64,000 nt of DNA from Onthophagus taurus (Eukaryota; Arthropoda; Insecta; Coleoptera; Scarabaeidae), in the NCBI RefSeq assembly GCF_036711975.1, contig NW_027248945.1:1-64000 (forward strand). The letters are read 5' to 3'. Below, one piece after another: positions 11,270 to 20,854 of this stretch (positions are counted from its first letter, which is position 1; each line of letters begins with the position of its first letter). The translations under genes were made by a program, and so were the position numbers. A model generated the notes under the pieces. The model saw nothing but the letters and a program-made list of their open reading frames with translations. It had not been told where the DNA came from and did not search any database.

Positions 11270-12146
11270 TGTATAGGCCATCAATCAAAAATCCCGGACG
11301 GGAACCCTTAGGAAGAGAGCGCTTCTTGGCAATGGCAGCGACGAGTAAAGAATCGCGTTTGGTGCGATTGCAGAAACTCACGACGATGTTCTTTGGCCGA
11401 CTCACATCGCCAATGTGAGGTACTCGATATATAGCATCATTACCATCAGATTTTAACGGAACCCCGAGAAAGCCGCTAATTTTATTTATAACATCGATAA
11501 TGTTTTCGTTGGCCGCCTCAGGCACGCCCTGTATGTCCAGATTGTTACGTCTGGAATAGTGTTCCAAGTCCGCAACTCTAACCGACAAGGTGTCGACCTG
11601 TTTCCTCAATTATACATTATCGGAGGAAAGACTATCAATAACCATGCACTTTTCTTTGAGAAGTTTTTCGAAATCAGATATTTGATCGCTGCAGAATTGA
11701 ACCGAGGTCATTGGCTCATCATTTTTAGTTTTCATAGATCTAACCTCCGAACGTATCTCGCTAACCATCTCGTAGACAGCCTCGATTGTCGGAGTGGAGG
11801 CCATACATCGATTATCGAAGTCATGCGGCAACATAGTTCTCCTACGATTAGATGACGGGCGGCAACTAGGACATTGCCATGACGAACCTGGGGCGGAGAG
11901 CGCCGAGACCGCAGCTTTGGAGAGCTACACGCATTTGGCGTGAAACCACAGAGTATACAGAGGCCGGACTCCGGCTAATAAAAGTGGCACTCCTATCTAT
12001 CCTTGTTTAACTAATGAAAACTTCGTATGGTACTTTCTCTCTCACATAAACTGAATCGATGTAGATGGCGGTAGTGTAGTGGATCGATAAATACGAGCGG
12101 GAATTTGAATGCTCGTTTGAATATAAATCTCATTACTCTTTAAAAT

Positions 12147-12247
12147 TTTTTTTAATAACAAGTTCCAAAATATCAAAAATTTTCATCTCAAAACTTGAAC
12201 AAGTTGTAAGATGAAAACAGTGATTTTTGGAACTTGTTATTAAAAAA
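12147..12247. repeat. hairpin with about 40-bp arms
   Basis: Left arm 12147-12188 and right arm 12209-12247 are inverted copies (AATAACAAGTTCCAAAA and its complement) around a 20-base loop. It lies near the left end of the TIR transposon, beyond the 3' end of the THAP gene. Confidence 0.65.
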
Positions 12248-12667
12248 ACTAATAAAATATAAGTAAATAAAAATGCAAACTTCAGAAGAACAAATCTATG
12301 TATATTTATAGACAAATATTTACATTTAATCATTTTCATGCTCATGGGGACGTTTTTGTACAATGGTAAAGCATTTGCTTCAAGGCTAGAGGAAAACCCA
12401 TTAAAAACTCTAACATACCATAAGTCAAATAAATTTCTAGACAAATTTAGGAATACAAATTGCAGTTGCAAACAACAGATTTAAGACAGCCAGAATAAAA
12501 GAATTCTACAAAGCGACTAAAATTAAAAGTATTACAGCGAAAACGAGCAGTAGACAGAATTAATGATAAAATGTTGTTTTACTTATAAAGTAATTATTGT
12601 TTTCAAATTAAGAATTTATATAAACTTTAATATTTCTTTTTATTTGTCTCTGTTCGTATCAATTAGA

Positions 12668-12803
12668 ACAATATTTCAGCGACCAGAATAAATTATAACA
12701 TAGCGACCAAGACGAGAATTAAAACAAAGCAAAAACGAACAATATTTCAGTGAGTAGAATAAAGTAACAGAGCGACCAAGACAAGAATTAAAACAAAACA
12801 AAA
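12668..12803. repeat. tandem duplication, two units of about 68 bp
   Basis: Units beginning GAACAATATTTCAG at 12668 and 12736 share most of their sequence (GCGACCAAGACGAGAATT and a close variant). A weaker third copy may precede at 12484-12565. It lies inside the TIR transposon, downstream of the THAP gene. Confidence 0.6.
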
Positions 12804-12837
12804 CGGAACAAAATTAAGTCTTGAATGGCATTTGTAG

Positions 12838-13839
12838 TTAATACTTCTTCAGGCAGACACATTCTGGTGTGCTTAACATATCTCTCAGTGGTTCTAATGT
12901 GGTTTTATTTTCATAATTCTTTTTAAGTCTCCGGATCTGTTTCTCTTTCTTCTTTAAAATTCGTCGCAGTGATTTTTCTTTGATTGTTGCACTAGACTGG
13001 CTCTTCTTAAATACTGACTCTGTTGTTGCATTTGTAGCGGAGGAAGGTATGGCAGCGTCTTTTGTTATATTTAACTCCTATAAATATACAAAGTGTTATT
13101 TTATACACAAATCCGGTCGTTTTTGTTGATAATTTTACAGTGATCATGATTTTATTTACTTAAATATATTTTTTGTTGGTTTGTTGCACTTTTGTTGCAT
13201 CATCAATAAACATGTATTATTATTATTATTAAATGCCCACCTACATTACAAAGTAAAAAAACCTTCTTCAGTAAAAAGTGATAATGTATTAAAAAATAAC
13301 AATAACCAGCACAGAAATTAATTAATATTTATTTCTGACAGCTCTCAGCATAATATACATAATTACAATATAGTAAAACTTACTATGACAGAATCCGTTA
13401 AATTATCTTGCTCCAGTTCAGGCTGTCTAAGCGATTCACTCGTTACAATGTGTGCTTCCTAAATAAAGAAAATGTCATTAGAACTGTAAATTTAATTCTA
13501 AAAGTAAATGGAAGCAATTAGAAGTAAGCAATTAGAATTTACATTCAAGATCACTCTTAAAGGCTTTGCATCTCTTTTTAAGGTCTTATTCAACATAAAG
13601 CTTTCCATTGTAAAATGATTGTTGCAAATTCTCATTCGTCTAGAATATGTGTTTTCTGCTGGTACACCAAGACACTCATTCCATGATCGCTGTCTAAAAT
13701 ATCAAAGTAGATTTTCATTTAGTACAAAAAATCTATCTAACTTAAATTTATAAATTTACTTATTGATATTTAATGGAAAAGAAAATAATTTAACCACTTC
13801 CTCTACCGAACGTCCTCAAATGTAGCAATTCCTATCCAT
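12838..13839 (-). CDS. four-exon THAP-domain protein gene with one in-frame stop
   Basis: Minus-strand gene too fragmented for an ORF scan. Exons: 13839-13760 (80 nt), 13693-13543 (151 nt), 13458-13384 (75 nt) and 13077-12838 (240 nt, TAA at the end). All three introns start GT and end AG, and the joins keep one frame of 546 nt (181 codons plus stop). Exons 1-2 encode a THAP zinc finger: C at codon 5, then KLFSFPLN, RMRICNNHF (C-x2-H), LKRDAKP. Exon 4 encodes a basic coiled-coil stretch (SLRRILKKKEKQIRRLKKN). Codon 8, where THAP needs its second Cys, is TGA. THAP domains bind DNA in P-element transposases and host factors. No catalytic domain follows. Exon structure is inferred from sequence only. 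Confidence 0.65.
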
Positions 13840-14139
13840 TACAACTAAATTCTACTATAAAACTCGACTAGGCCTTAAAAACTAACTAATTCTAAGATAA
13901 CGAACTATGGTAATAAACTAATGAAAACTAAGGTATACAAACAAATAAACTACTAAACAAATCTATGTAATAATCAAACGATAAATAGGCAAAGCTACAC
14001 AATAATTAAACAAGACACAGATAAAAGATTGATGAAGTAGATACAAATTTTTAAATGGCTGAATAAGCAAGTCACGCAAGTTCTGATAGAACTGGACCAA
14101 CTGGACGTAGCTCTGGGATTTACATATTTACGACTTGAA

Positions 14140-14265
14140 ATACATGGCGCCATCTATTGCCTTCTTTAAACTCTATGAGTTTACGACTTAAAAATTTTGA
14201 AATAAATGGTGCCATCTATTGGTTTCTTTAAATACTACGATAACGCGACCATTGCGCCATCTACA
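14140..14265. repeat. subterminal repeats GCGCCATCTA
   Basis: GGCGCCATCTATTG, GGTGCCATCTATTG and GCGCCATCTACATC occur at about 14149, 14210 and 14252, the first two within a degenerate 60-bp direct repeat. They lie just inside the right TIR, where transposase-binding repeats are usual. Confidence 0.55.
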
Positions 14266-15207
14266 TCGATTCAGTTTATGTGAGAGAGAAAGTATCATAC
14301 GAAGTTTTCATTAGTTGAACAAGGATAGATAGGAGTACCAATTTATTAGCCGGAGTCCGGCCTCTGTATACTCTGTGCGTGAAACCAAACATCGCAGGAC
14401 ACGCAGTCAATTCCCGCTTTATTTCTCCCCACCAGCTGTCCGCAAGACCCGCACTGTTTTGAAGGCATCGGAAAAACTAGTTTTTTATGCGAACAAATTG
14501 ATACCGACAATAAAATTAAATAATTGGAGATACATGCACTAACGAAAGATATACAACCGGTAAAAAACGAAAGAATGTTATCACGAGCGTGTCAACACTA
14601 ATTAAACACCACTTCGCAAACTTTTTACCACGAAAAAAATACCATAAAGAACAAACTGCACGAGACGCAACCGGCGAGACGATAGCAACAAACCGCCCAG
14701 CAACAAACTTTTTCCTTTATATTTCCACCTACTTCTAGGGCCCATATCTTTGTTATTTAAAAGATAGCGAAAAACTAAGCACACGGTTGGAAAGCTTGGT
14801 CGTTTCTCTGTCTTAAACCGCTATTTTCCTCCGCCGATATGTTGATAATAAGAGCAAGAAAAAATAAGAAACGTCACGCTGCCACGAATTTTTGCCGCGG
14901 CTAAACCACGCTTGGGTCAATAACTCTCTTATATGACGGGGAGAAAACTCTAGAACTATATTCATCTTATGGGAAATTTTCTGCTCTTTTCAACGGTATG
15001 TAACACATCTCAATCACACGTTTGCACAATCGTTTTTCAGCCCAGCAACAAACTTTCCCCTTGTATTTCCGTCTACTTTTCGGTCCAATATTTTCGTTAT
15101 CTAGAAAAATAGCGAAAAATTTGCAGCCGTTAATAGAAGGAAATTGAACAAATGGTTTACATATTCGAAAAGAGCTAACCTTGGCCTGTCTTATTTCGAG
15201 TTTTCAT

Positions 15208-15243
15208 TTACAGACGCCGTCAATATCTGCCGGCGTCTGTAAA
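15208..15243. repeat. 13-bp-arm perfect hairpin TTTACAGACGCCG
   Basis: TTTACAGACGCCG and CGGCGTCTGTAAA flank about ten bases. It lies inside the LINE 5'UTR-type repeat region. Confidence 0.6.
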
Positions 15244-15458
15244 AGAAACGCACCTGAAAGACAACCTACAGGTAGCAGAACGCAATCACTTCTTACCCTA
15301 ACTTTCTTATTTGATGAAGGAAAAATTGGAACAAAGTTTTACCCGAGAAAGAATCCTAACTTCATTTCATGTTGACAGATAATTTTTCATTCACTCTTAA
15401 TTTATTTAAAACCGTTTAAAAACATATATGTACGAAGGCTTTCACGGCCGATGTTAAT

Positions 15459-15680
15459 AAAACTAAAACTAACACTAGCACTATCACTACAACTAACACT
15501 AGACCTAGAACTAGAAACTTCCGGGTTGAAAAAAGGTTTTTTGAAAAAATGTTTGACGTTTCGGGTGCCATGTTGCAATCTTCTTCAGAAAACCAGTTGG
15601 AAGCGAACCCGAAAGTTTCTAGTTCTAGGTCTAGTGTTAGTTCTAGTGATAGTGCTAGTGTTAGTTCTAGTTTTAGTTTT
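15459..15680. repeat. 70-bp inverted repeat of ACTAG-rich units enclosing a PLE-type motif
   Basis: Arms 15459-15527 and 15605-15680 are inverted copies, rich in (A)ACTAGAACTAG and ACACTAG. The loop, read on the minus strand, has CTGAAGAAGATTG followed by CCCGAAACGTC, the spacing and ends seen in hammerhead-like cores at Penelope-like element termini. Stem I (GTTT with AAAC) can pair, but stem II is poor. The overlapping reading frames here on both strands are repeat translations, not genes. It sits between the two arms of the LINE 5'UTR repeats. Confidence 0.5.
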
Positions 15681-17327
15681 ACGTTTAGAAACATGTTGAA
15701 CTGTTCAAAAAGGAAAGATTATTTCATGTTACACCTATTTTATCAGAATCTGGAAGAATTTGAGTGATTTTAGACTCGAGTTGTTGAATTGTGTTTTGAT
15801 GGTTTTGAATCTGGTAACGTTACCAACTTTGCATTTTAATTCAGTTCATCAATTTAAAAAACGCGTATGCAAACGCGTAAGCGAAGTGCGTCGGACACCG
15901 TTGGAAAGAGCAGAAAATTTCCCATAAGATGACTATAGTTCTAGAGTTTTCTCCCCGTCATACAAGAGAGTTAGTTATTGACCAAAGCGTGGTTTAGCTG
16001 CGGCAAAAATTCGTGGTTTAGGTAGTTCATAGTCAGAAAAAAGGATTGTGCAAACGTGTGATTACGGTGTGTCACACATCGTTGGAAAGAGCAGTTGTAG
16101 AGTTTTCTCCCTGTCAAATAGAAAAGTTATTAGTGCAAGAAATATGTGCGTGTTTTCATCGGTAGGGGCTTTTTCAGTTGCGTTTTTCTTACAGACGCTG
16201 ATAGATATTGGCGGGCGAAAACTCGGAATAAGATAGTCCAACGTCAGCTCTTTCCGAATATATAAGCCATTTATTGAATTTCCATCTGGTAACGGCTGCA
16301 CAACGCCGTGAAGTTTGGTAATTCTGAGGTAAATTGAATGCAGCGCGACGTTTCTTATTTTTTCTTGCTCTTATTATCAACATATCGGCGGACGAAAAGT
16401 AGACGGAAATACTAGGCAAAAGTTTGTTGCTGGGCTGATAAACGATTATGCAAACGTGTGATTGAGATGTGTTATATACCGATGAAAAGAGCAGAAAATT
16501 TCCCATAAGATGAATATAGTTCTAGAGTTTTCTCCCCGTCATATAAGATAGTTATTGACCCAAGCGTGGTTTAGCCGCGGCAAAAATTCGTGGCAGCGCG
16601 ACGTTTCTTATTTTTTCTTGCTCTCATTATCAACATATCGGCGGACCAAAACTCGGTTTAAGATAGAGAAACGACCAAGCTTTCCAACTGTGTGCTTAGT
16701 TTTCCGGTAGCGCGATAAATAACAAAGATATCCGGCCGAAAAGTACATAGATGGAAATACAAAAGTAAAGTTGGTTGCCAACTGTAGGCTCCTTTTCAGG
16801 AGCGTTTTTTTTACAGACGCCGACGGATATTGACGGACGAAAACTCGGAATAAGATAGTCCAGGGTCAGCTCTTTCCGAATACGTAAACCATTTATTGAA
16901 TTTCCATCTGGTAACGGCTGCACAAGGCCGTGAAGTTTGGTAATTCTGAGGTAAATTGAATGCAGCGCGACGTTTCTTATTTTTTCTTGCTCTTATTATC
17001 GACATATGGGCGGACGAAAACTCGGTTTAGGATAGAGAAACGACCAAGCTTTCCAACCGTGTGCTTAGTTTTTCGCTATTTTTCTAGATAACAAAGATAT
17101 GGGCCCTAGAAGTAGGTAAAAAATATAAAGGAAAAAGTTTGTTGCTGAGCGGTTTGTTGCTATCGTCTCGCCGGTCGAGACGCATCCGAACACGATTGTT
17201 GCATCCGAAAAACTCCAATAATGAAATGAATGATTATGACTATTTCATTCATAACGTTAACAGCCAATAAGAATTCAGGGTTTTCCGGCAATTGCGAGTA
17301 TTTCAGCGGTTATTTGGCCGTAACCAT

Positions 17328-17353
17328 GGAGAACGATAATACGAACCTTTGTA
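17328..17353. repeat. short hairpin CGATAATACGA...TATTATCG
   Basis: CGATAATAC and GTATTATCG flank about seven bases. A related CGATAATACGA string occurs in the palindrome at 19012-19130. Confidence 0.45.
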
Positions 17354-17388
17354 TTATCGCTTGTTTGACATTTCATTGATTTCGTGAC

Positions 17389-17460
17389 ATCCATGAATGT
17401 TTCCATAACAATAAATATGATTTTTTAAAAAAATATTAAATTTTTAAAAATATGTAAGGT
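17389..17460. repeat. direct repeat, left copy (partner 18908-18979)
   Basis: About 70 bp starting ATCCATGAATGTTTCCATAA matches 18908-18979 with roughly eight differences. The pair flanks the pogo-like relic and a hammerhead-bearing segment, and is far longer than a normal target duplication. Confidence 0.7.
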
Positions 17461-17464
17461 GAGT

Positions 17465-18080
17465 GTCCCAATTGTTGACAGGGATCCAATAGTTGACAAT
17501 TTGTTTTGTTAACGTGATATTAAGAATGGTATTTATGATAGGTTGATGTATGCGGCCTTATTTTAATCTCTAAAGTATGTACTTCCATGCAAAAAAAAAA
17601 TTTGGCAATATCGGTCACAATAGAAACTATTGGCGCGAAATTAGTTCCGAGTGTAAGTACCTTCATTGAACATCTCCTGATATTTAGCGTTTTGTTTAAG
17701 GTAAGTAACACGCAAAAATTATTTATTTCAATGTTATTGTGTTTGTTTCTATATTACCTACTGTATAGTAACAATTATAAGGCATATACATACATGTTTT
17801 TATTAACATTATAAACTAAAATCATGTTTGAGGTTAGAATAGGAGGGTTGTCAACTATTAGAACTGTTGCTTCCAGACAAGTTCCTATACTTGACAGTGG
17901 TGTCAACTAAAGGACCAATACCATTTTCGCGAACGTTTTATATTTTCAAGGTAAAATTAGTTGGTGAATGGTATAAGACAACATATGTTTAAATGAGTTA
18001 TATAGGAGAGACGGGTCCAATAATTGACATACCTGCCAACTATAAGAACATGTGACATGTCAACTTCAGGAACATCAGAC
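17465..18080 (+). repeat. cluster of TTGACA / TGTCAA motifs upstream of pogo-like relic
   Basis: The words AATTGTTGACA, AATAGTTGACA, TGTCAACTATT, TTGACAGTGGTGTCAACT, AATAATTGACA and GACATGTCAAC lie between 17470 and 18065, in both orientations. A repeated hexamer in front of a transposase gene is what one expects of subterminal transposase-binding sites. No coding sequence was recognised in this stretch. Confidence 0.45.
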
Positions 18081-18103
18081 GCAATAAATTATTAAAAATA
18101 AAT

Positions 18104-18478
18104 AAAAATTATATTCTCTGGAAGATTTACAAAATGCCATTGCGGCAGTAAAGCGTGGTTCATCAGTAAATGCTGCCAGTAAAAACTTTAACGTTCCTCG
18201 AACTACAATTAAATACAAACTAGAAGGAAAGTATGAGCTAGACTGCCGAATGGGCCCCGAAACAACACTTACAAAGGACGAAGAGGAAATTTTGGTAAAG
18301 TGGATATGTTCAGTTGCCGACGCCGGATTTCCTGTAACTAGACTCCAACTTTTGGATTCAGTTCATTGTTAATAAAAAAATTAAATAGGCCTAATAAATT
18401 TACCAAAAACCGACCAGGCAGAAAATGGTATAAATGCTTTTTGCGTCGGCATCCTATTATTTCAGAACGACGGTTTTA
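18104..18478 (+). pseudogene. pogo/Tigger-like transposase, N-terminal fragment
   Basis: The frame begins near LYSLEDLQNAIAAVKRG and continues SKNFNVPRTTIKYKL, a pipsqueak-type helix-turn-helix. Next come GPETTLTKDEEEILVKW and, after a frameshift at about 18370, NRPGRKWYKCFLRRHP, which matches the CENP-B-type HTH block preceding the DDE domain in pogo-family transposases. The catalytic part is missing; the sequence runs instead into an unrelated segment. DNA-binding domains only, with at least one frameshift and stops. Confidence 0.7.
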
Positions 18479-18479
18479 T

Positions 18480-18907
18480 TTTTCTGTTTCATAGTCGTTT
18501 TTCTCGTGCTCATGTCAAGTTTTGTTTCGTGCGTTTCGTTCTTTTTAAAGTGATTTAAAATATTTTATCTATACAATTTTATTTATACACTGTGTTTTTA
18601 ACTTTAATTGCTCACAATAACATACATCATTATTGATTGATATATTTCAATTTGTATTCTTTTCATTATTTTTGTTTAATGACGTCGTGGGTTTCTTTTT
18701 AACTATTTGACAGTAAGTTTATGATTGTAATACTTTTATTATGTTTTTCATTATATTTAATTGATTATAATGTGATTGCTTTTACGTAGATTCGGCTGAT
18801 GATGGGCTAAGCTCGAAACCGGTTCCGAATAAATTGATATTAAGCAAGTAAGAAGTTTTTTATATAGTTTAAATTTGAAATTTAAAACTTGCAACATGAA
18901 TACCAAA
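18480..18907 (+). mobile_element. hammerhead-bearing retroelement fragment
   Basis: AT-rich segment between the pogo relic and the right direct repeat. Its only recognisable feature is the hammerhead at 18790-18830, about 75 bases from its right end. That is the arrangement seen near the ends of Penelope-like elements and of the short elements at 34474-35247 and 60736-61416. Borders are approximate. Confidence 0.4.
18790..18830 (+). ncRNA. hammerhead ribozyme (type I, minimal stem III)
   Basis: Stem I ATTCGG (18790-18795) pairs perfectly with CCGAAT (18825-18830). The core CTGATGA is at 18796-18802, then one extra T. Stem II is GGGC/GCTC with loop TAA, then GAAA at 18815-18818. Stem III is only AC/GU around CG, giving a predicted cleavage after T18824. 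Short stem III and CGAAACC are usual for hammerheads of Penelope-like elements. All core bases are present; self-cleavage is predicted, not shown. Confidence 0.7.
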
Positions 18908-18979
18908 CATACATCCATGAATGTTTCCATAACAATTAATGTAATTTATTAAAAAAATATTAAAATTCTAAAAATATGT
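18908..18979. repeat. direct repeat, right copy (partner 17389-17460)
   Basis: See the left copy. Here it is preceded by the end of the hammerhead-bearing segment. Confidence 0.7.
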
Positions 18980-19011
18980 ATATTTTTTATTCATGAAATA
19001 GTCTAGCCATG

Positions 19012-19130
19012 TACAACAAGACAATCGAAAATACTAGAATCTCGACGTATTGCCTTAAAAAACCGAAGGTCGAGTGATGTTTCAGGCAATACGTCTCGTA
19101 TTATCGAGTATTTTCGATCGTCTTGTTGTA
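19012..19130. repeat. 119-bp palindrome with about 43-bp arms
   Basis: Left arm 19012-19054 (TACAACAAGACAATCGAAAA...) and right arm 19085-19130 are inverted copies with few mismatches, around a 30-base loop. No protein. It could be a foldback MITE or a hairpin RNA source. Confidence 0.7.
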
Positions 19131-20854
19131 TAATATATGAAAATTGGAAGTTTAATTAAGGAAATAATGAAATTAAGAGAAATGCGAACAAAGTTGCATA
19201 AACGGGCGGTCATAAGGTATTAATTTTTGGAATTTTATAAATCTGGAGACGGAATCTGTAGCAGATCGGGATAATGTGTGAAGTATACTCGTATGTTGTT
19301 AATTTAATTATCTACAACTCAATTAGAAAGATTCCTATATCTATCTGTGGCAGTTTTCAATGTATCATCAAATTCCTCAAAACCATACCTGAAGTATCAG
19401 AAATTGATTGTTTTTGAGTGTACAAGAAGTAACAAAGTACTACATAAAATTTAAGCACTAAAGTTCTTAACGGGAAAGGTTGTTAACTCCAATGATGTAG
19501 GGAAACTATGTTCTCGTTAGTTTCATAAGATGTGTTTATTCAAAAATTTGTCGAGCTTTCGAGCTTTTATGAGCTCATTATCAAGACTAAATAACACGGA
19601 AAAGGGAGAATTAACAATCAAAGCAATGATGTGTGGCGCGAGGACTATAAACTTATCAAGTTAATTTGACAAAATTTTTACTAATTCAATTGACTTAAAG
19701 GCAACACAACTTAAGGGCAACACCATACTAAAGCCCAAAAAAACTGCAAACAAGGTACAAGCAGTAAAAATTAACAGTTAATATCTAAAAAGACAGCCGA
19801 CGAAAACACATTAAAAGATGAGAGAGAAAATGGCCAACCACCCACGCGATTAATCAGAGAACACATAGGCAACCCAAACAGCAACTGATTAAATATTAAT
19901 TAGAAACTATGAGGCTACTATGTCATTGTGTTTAATCTTAATTAAACAAAAAAGATTTTTTTAATATTACAAACAACTTAGGAAATAAATTAAAATAGTG
20001 ATAACGCAAGGTTCGAACCGACCCAGTTAGCGGTCGCAACAACACCTGACGAAGTGCTGCAACTCAGCAGGTCCATCGATCAATTGCCGATTAAGGATCG
20101 ATATCGGCAGTGCTCAAACAAGAATTGAGGACGTAAAATAATTGTTAATTTAATTTTTGTAAATAAGACACGATTGTTTTGGAATCAATCGCACATTGTA
20201 GTTTTAAGGTTTTGTATATAAACTAAAAATTTGTATAATAAAATTTAGTATGAATTAATTATCTACTCGTCTTTATTTCACCACCTTCCTACAACAGATA
20301 ACCAGGCATAGTCCGGATCTGTTCACATTGAACTTAAATATAGGCAAAAATACAAATTAAATGATTAACGGAAACCTAACTACAATTAACAGCCTTATTT
20401 TTTAGATGCTATTTGTAATATTTCCGCATAAGAAGGACTAAGAGCCTCCAAGTCAATAACGAAATTCAAAACGTTAGGCGTGGTTTTTATGTAGCACATA
20501 CCTATAAATTGCCTCTTACAGAGAGATTCTCAGAGAGCACAAAGCAGTACGAGTACTGTTATTTTTTACGTCTCTTTGATGTTGTTGAACTCTTGATATG
20601 ACTCTCTGACCAGTCATTTCAATGTAGGAAAAATGGCAGTGTAACAAACCGCCATTTTCAAGTGAAAGGGATTGTAGTATGAAAGTGATCTTTAGGAACT
20701 TTCGAAGTGGGTGTCGTTGAAGAATTTAATGGTGTTAGTTTTAAGGTTTTAAAAGGGTTAATTTTAAGCGTTGTACGTTCTTCTACGTTGTAAAGGATTA
20801 ACGCGAAAAGGAATGGCACCTCAGGGCACACATTCTTTTCTGAGGAAGGGGGTG
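19131..20854. other. no gene; fragments of LTR-like and PLE-like DNA
   Basis: No coding sequence recognised. A degenerate hammerhead lies at 19548-19590 (minus). From about 20150 to 20285 there are AATAAA signals followed by CTACAACA, an LTR-end-like pattern. GTGTAACAAACCGCC occurs at 20640 and a near copy at about 20855, the second right after the purine run GAGGAAGGGGG, which looks like a polypurine tract before a 3' LTR. Not enough is left to name the elements. Confidence 0.3.
19548..19590 (-). ncRNA. degenerate hammerhead ribozyme motif
   Basis: On the minus strand: GTC, then TTGATAA in place of CTGANGA, stem II GAGCT/AGCTC, GAAA, then GAC pairing with the leading GTC. Two core positions differ from consensus, so it is probably inactive. 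Its layout matches the other hammerheads in the window. Confidence 0.45.

Larger units (their letters stand above)
11948..14376 (-). mobile_element. 2429-bp TIR DNA transposon carrying a THAP gene
   Basis: The ends are inverted repeats of about 121 bp with roughly four mismatches (11948-12069 and about 14256-14376), starting ACAGAGTATACAGAGGCC. A perfect 10-bp duplication, GCGTGAAACC, flanks it at 11938-11947 and 14377-14386. Long TIRs with a 9-11 bp TSD resemble Mutator-like elements, while the THAP gene inside resembles P-type elements, so the superfamily is open. No DDE transposase is visible, so the copy is probably non-autonomous. Subterminal repeats and tandem repeats are listed separately. 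Confidence 0.8.
10440..14468 (-). pseudogene. LINE ORF1 (PHD finger, coiled coil, RRM-like), split by two insertions
   Basis: The ATG is at 14468. The first 27 codons encode the start of a PHD finger (MPSKQCGSCGQLVGRNKAGI, then CVSCDVWFHA). The finger continues at 11937 (WQCPSCRPSS), followed by a coiled coil (11834-11610), then the RRM-like part YSRRNNLDIQGVPE (about 11540), which runs to 11270. The C-terminal block VWTCNCKILVRKND lies at about 10440-10606 and ends with a stop. Insertions at 11948-14376 and 10607-11269 break the gene, and an in-frame TAG lies within the finger at about 11925. The architecture matches the first LINE in the window (835-1801). Confidence 0.75.
4015..15200 (-). 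mobile_element. composite LINE copy (PHD-type ORF1 plus EN-RT ORF2) split by three insertions
   Basis: Reading the minus strand from about 15200 down to 4015 gives one LINE: 5'UTR, ORF1 start at 14468, ORF1 remainder at 11937-11270 and 10606-10440, ORF2 from 10392 to 8579, and ORF2 remainder from 4702 to 4015. Three later insertions separate the pieces: 11948-14376, 10607-11269 and 4707-8574. The coding sense matches across each break: the PHD finger continues across the first, and the RT motif WLAS continues into YVANRTQ across the last. Flanking duplications GCGTGAAACC and GAAG support two of the insertions. The RT ends at 4015 with a stop, without a clear tail. Confidence 0.75.
14640..17200. 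repeat. inverted and tandem LINE 5'UTR-type repeats
   Basis: The left arm (14640-15260, minus orientation) continues upstream from the LINE ORF1 start at 14468 and so looks like its 5'UTR. The right arm (about 15880-17172) holds the same sequences in plus orientation, in tandem: 16190-16400 and 16815-17030 match each other, as do 15900-16020 and 16485-16600. Shared blocks include GCGCGACGTTTCTTATTTTT, TCTAGAGTTTTCTCC and AAACGACCAAGCTTTCCAAC. The right arm breaks off at about 17172 within GTCTCGCCGGT. Tandem 5'UTR monomers can act as LINE promoters, but no promoter activity can be read from sequence. No protein genes here. Confidence 0.65.

Noticed and set aside
12133-12471. 112-residue minus-strand frame in the TIR element
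   Set aside because: No recognisable domain, and half of it lies in a hairpin and low-complexity sequence.
13816-13818. TGA at the Cys position of the THAP finger, possible selenocysteine
   Set aside because: UGA in place of Cys can mean selenocysteine, but there is no sign of a SECIS element that I can see, several insects have lost the machinery, and everything nearby is decaying. A nonsense mutation is simpler.
15416-15767. Overlapping reading frames on both strands around 15.4-15.8 kb
   Set aside because: They are translations of the inverted ACTAG repeat; the LVLVLVL-type residues reflect the repeat, not a membrane protein.
20008-20020. GGTTCGAACC, possible tRNA-like B box
   Set aside because: No A box or cloverleaf can be drawn around it, so I do not call a tRNA or a tRNA-derived SINE.
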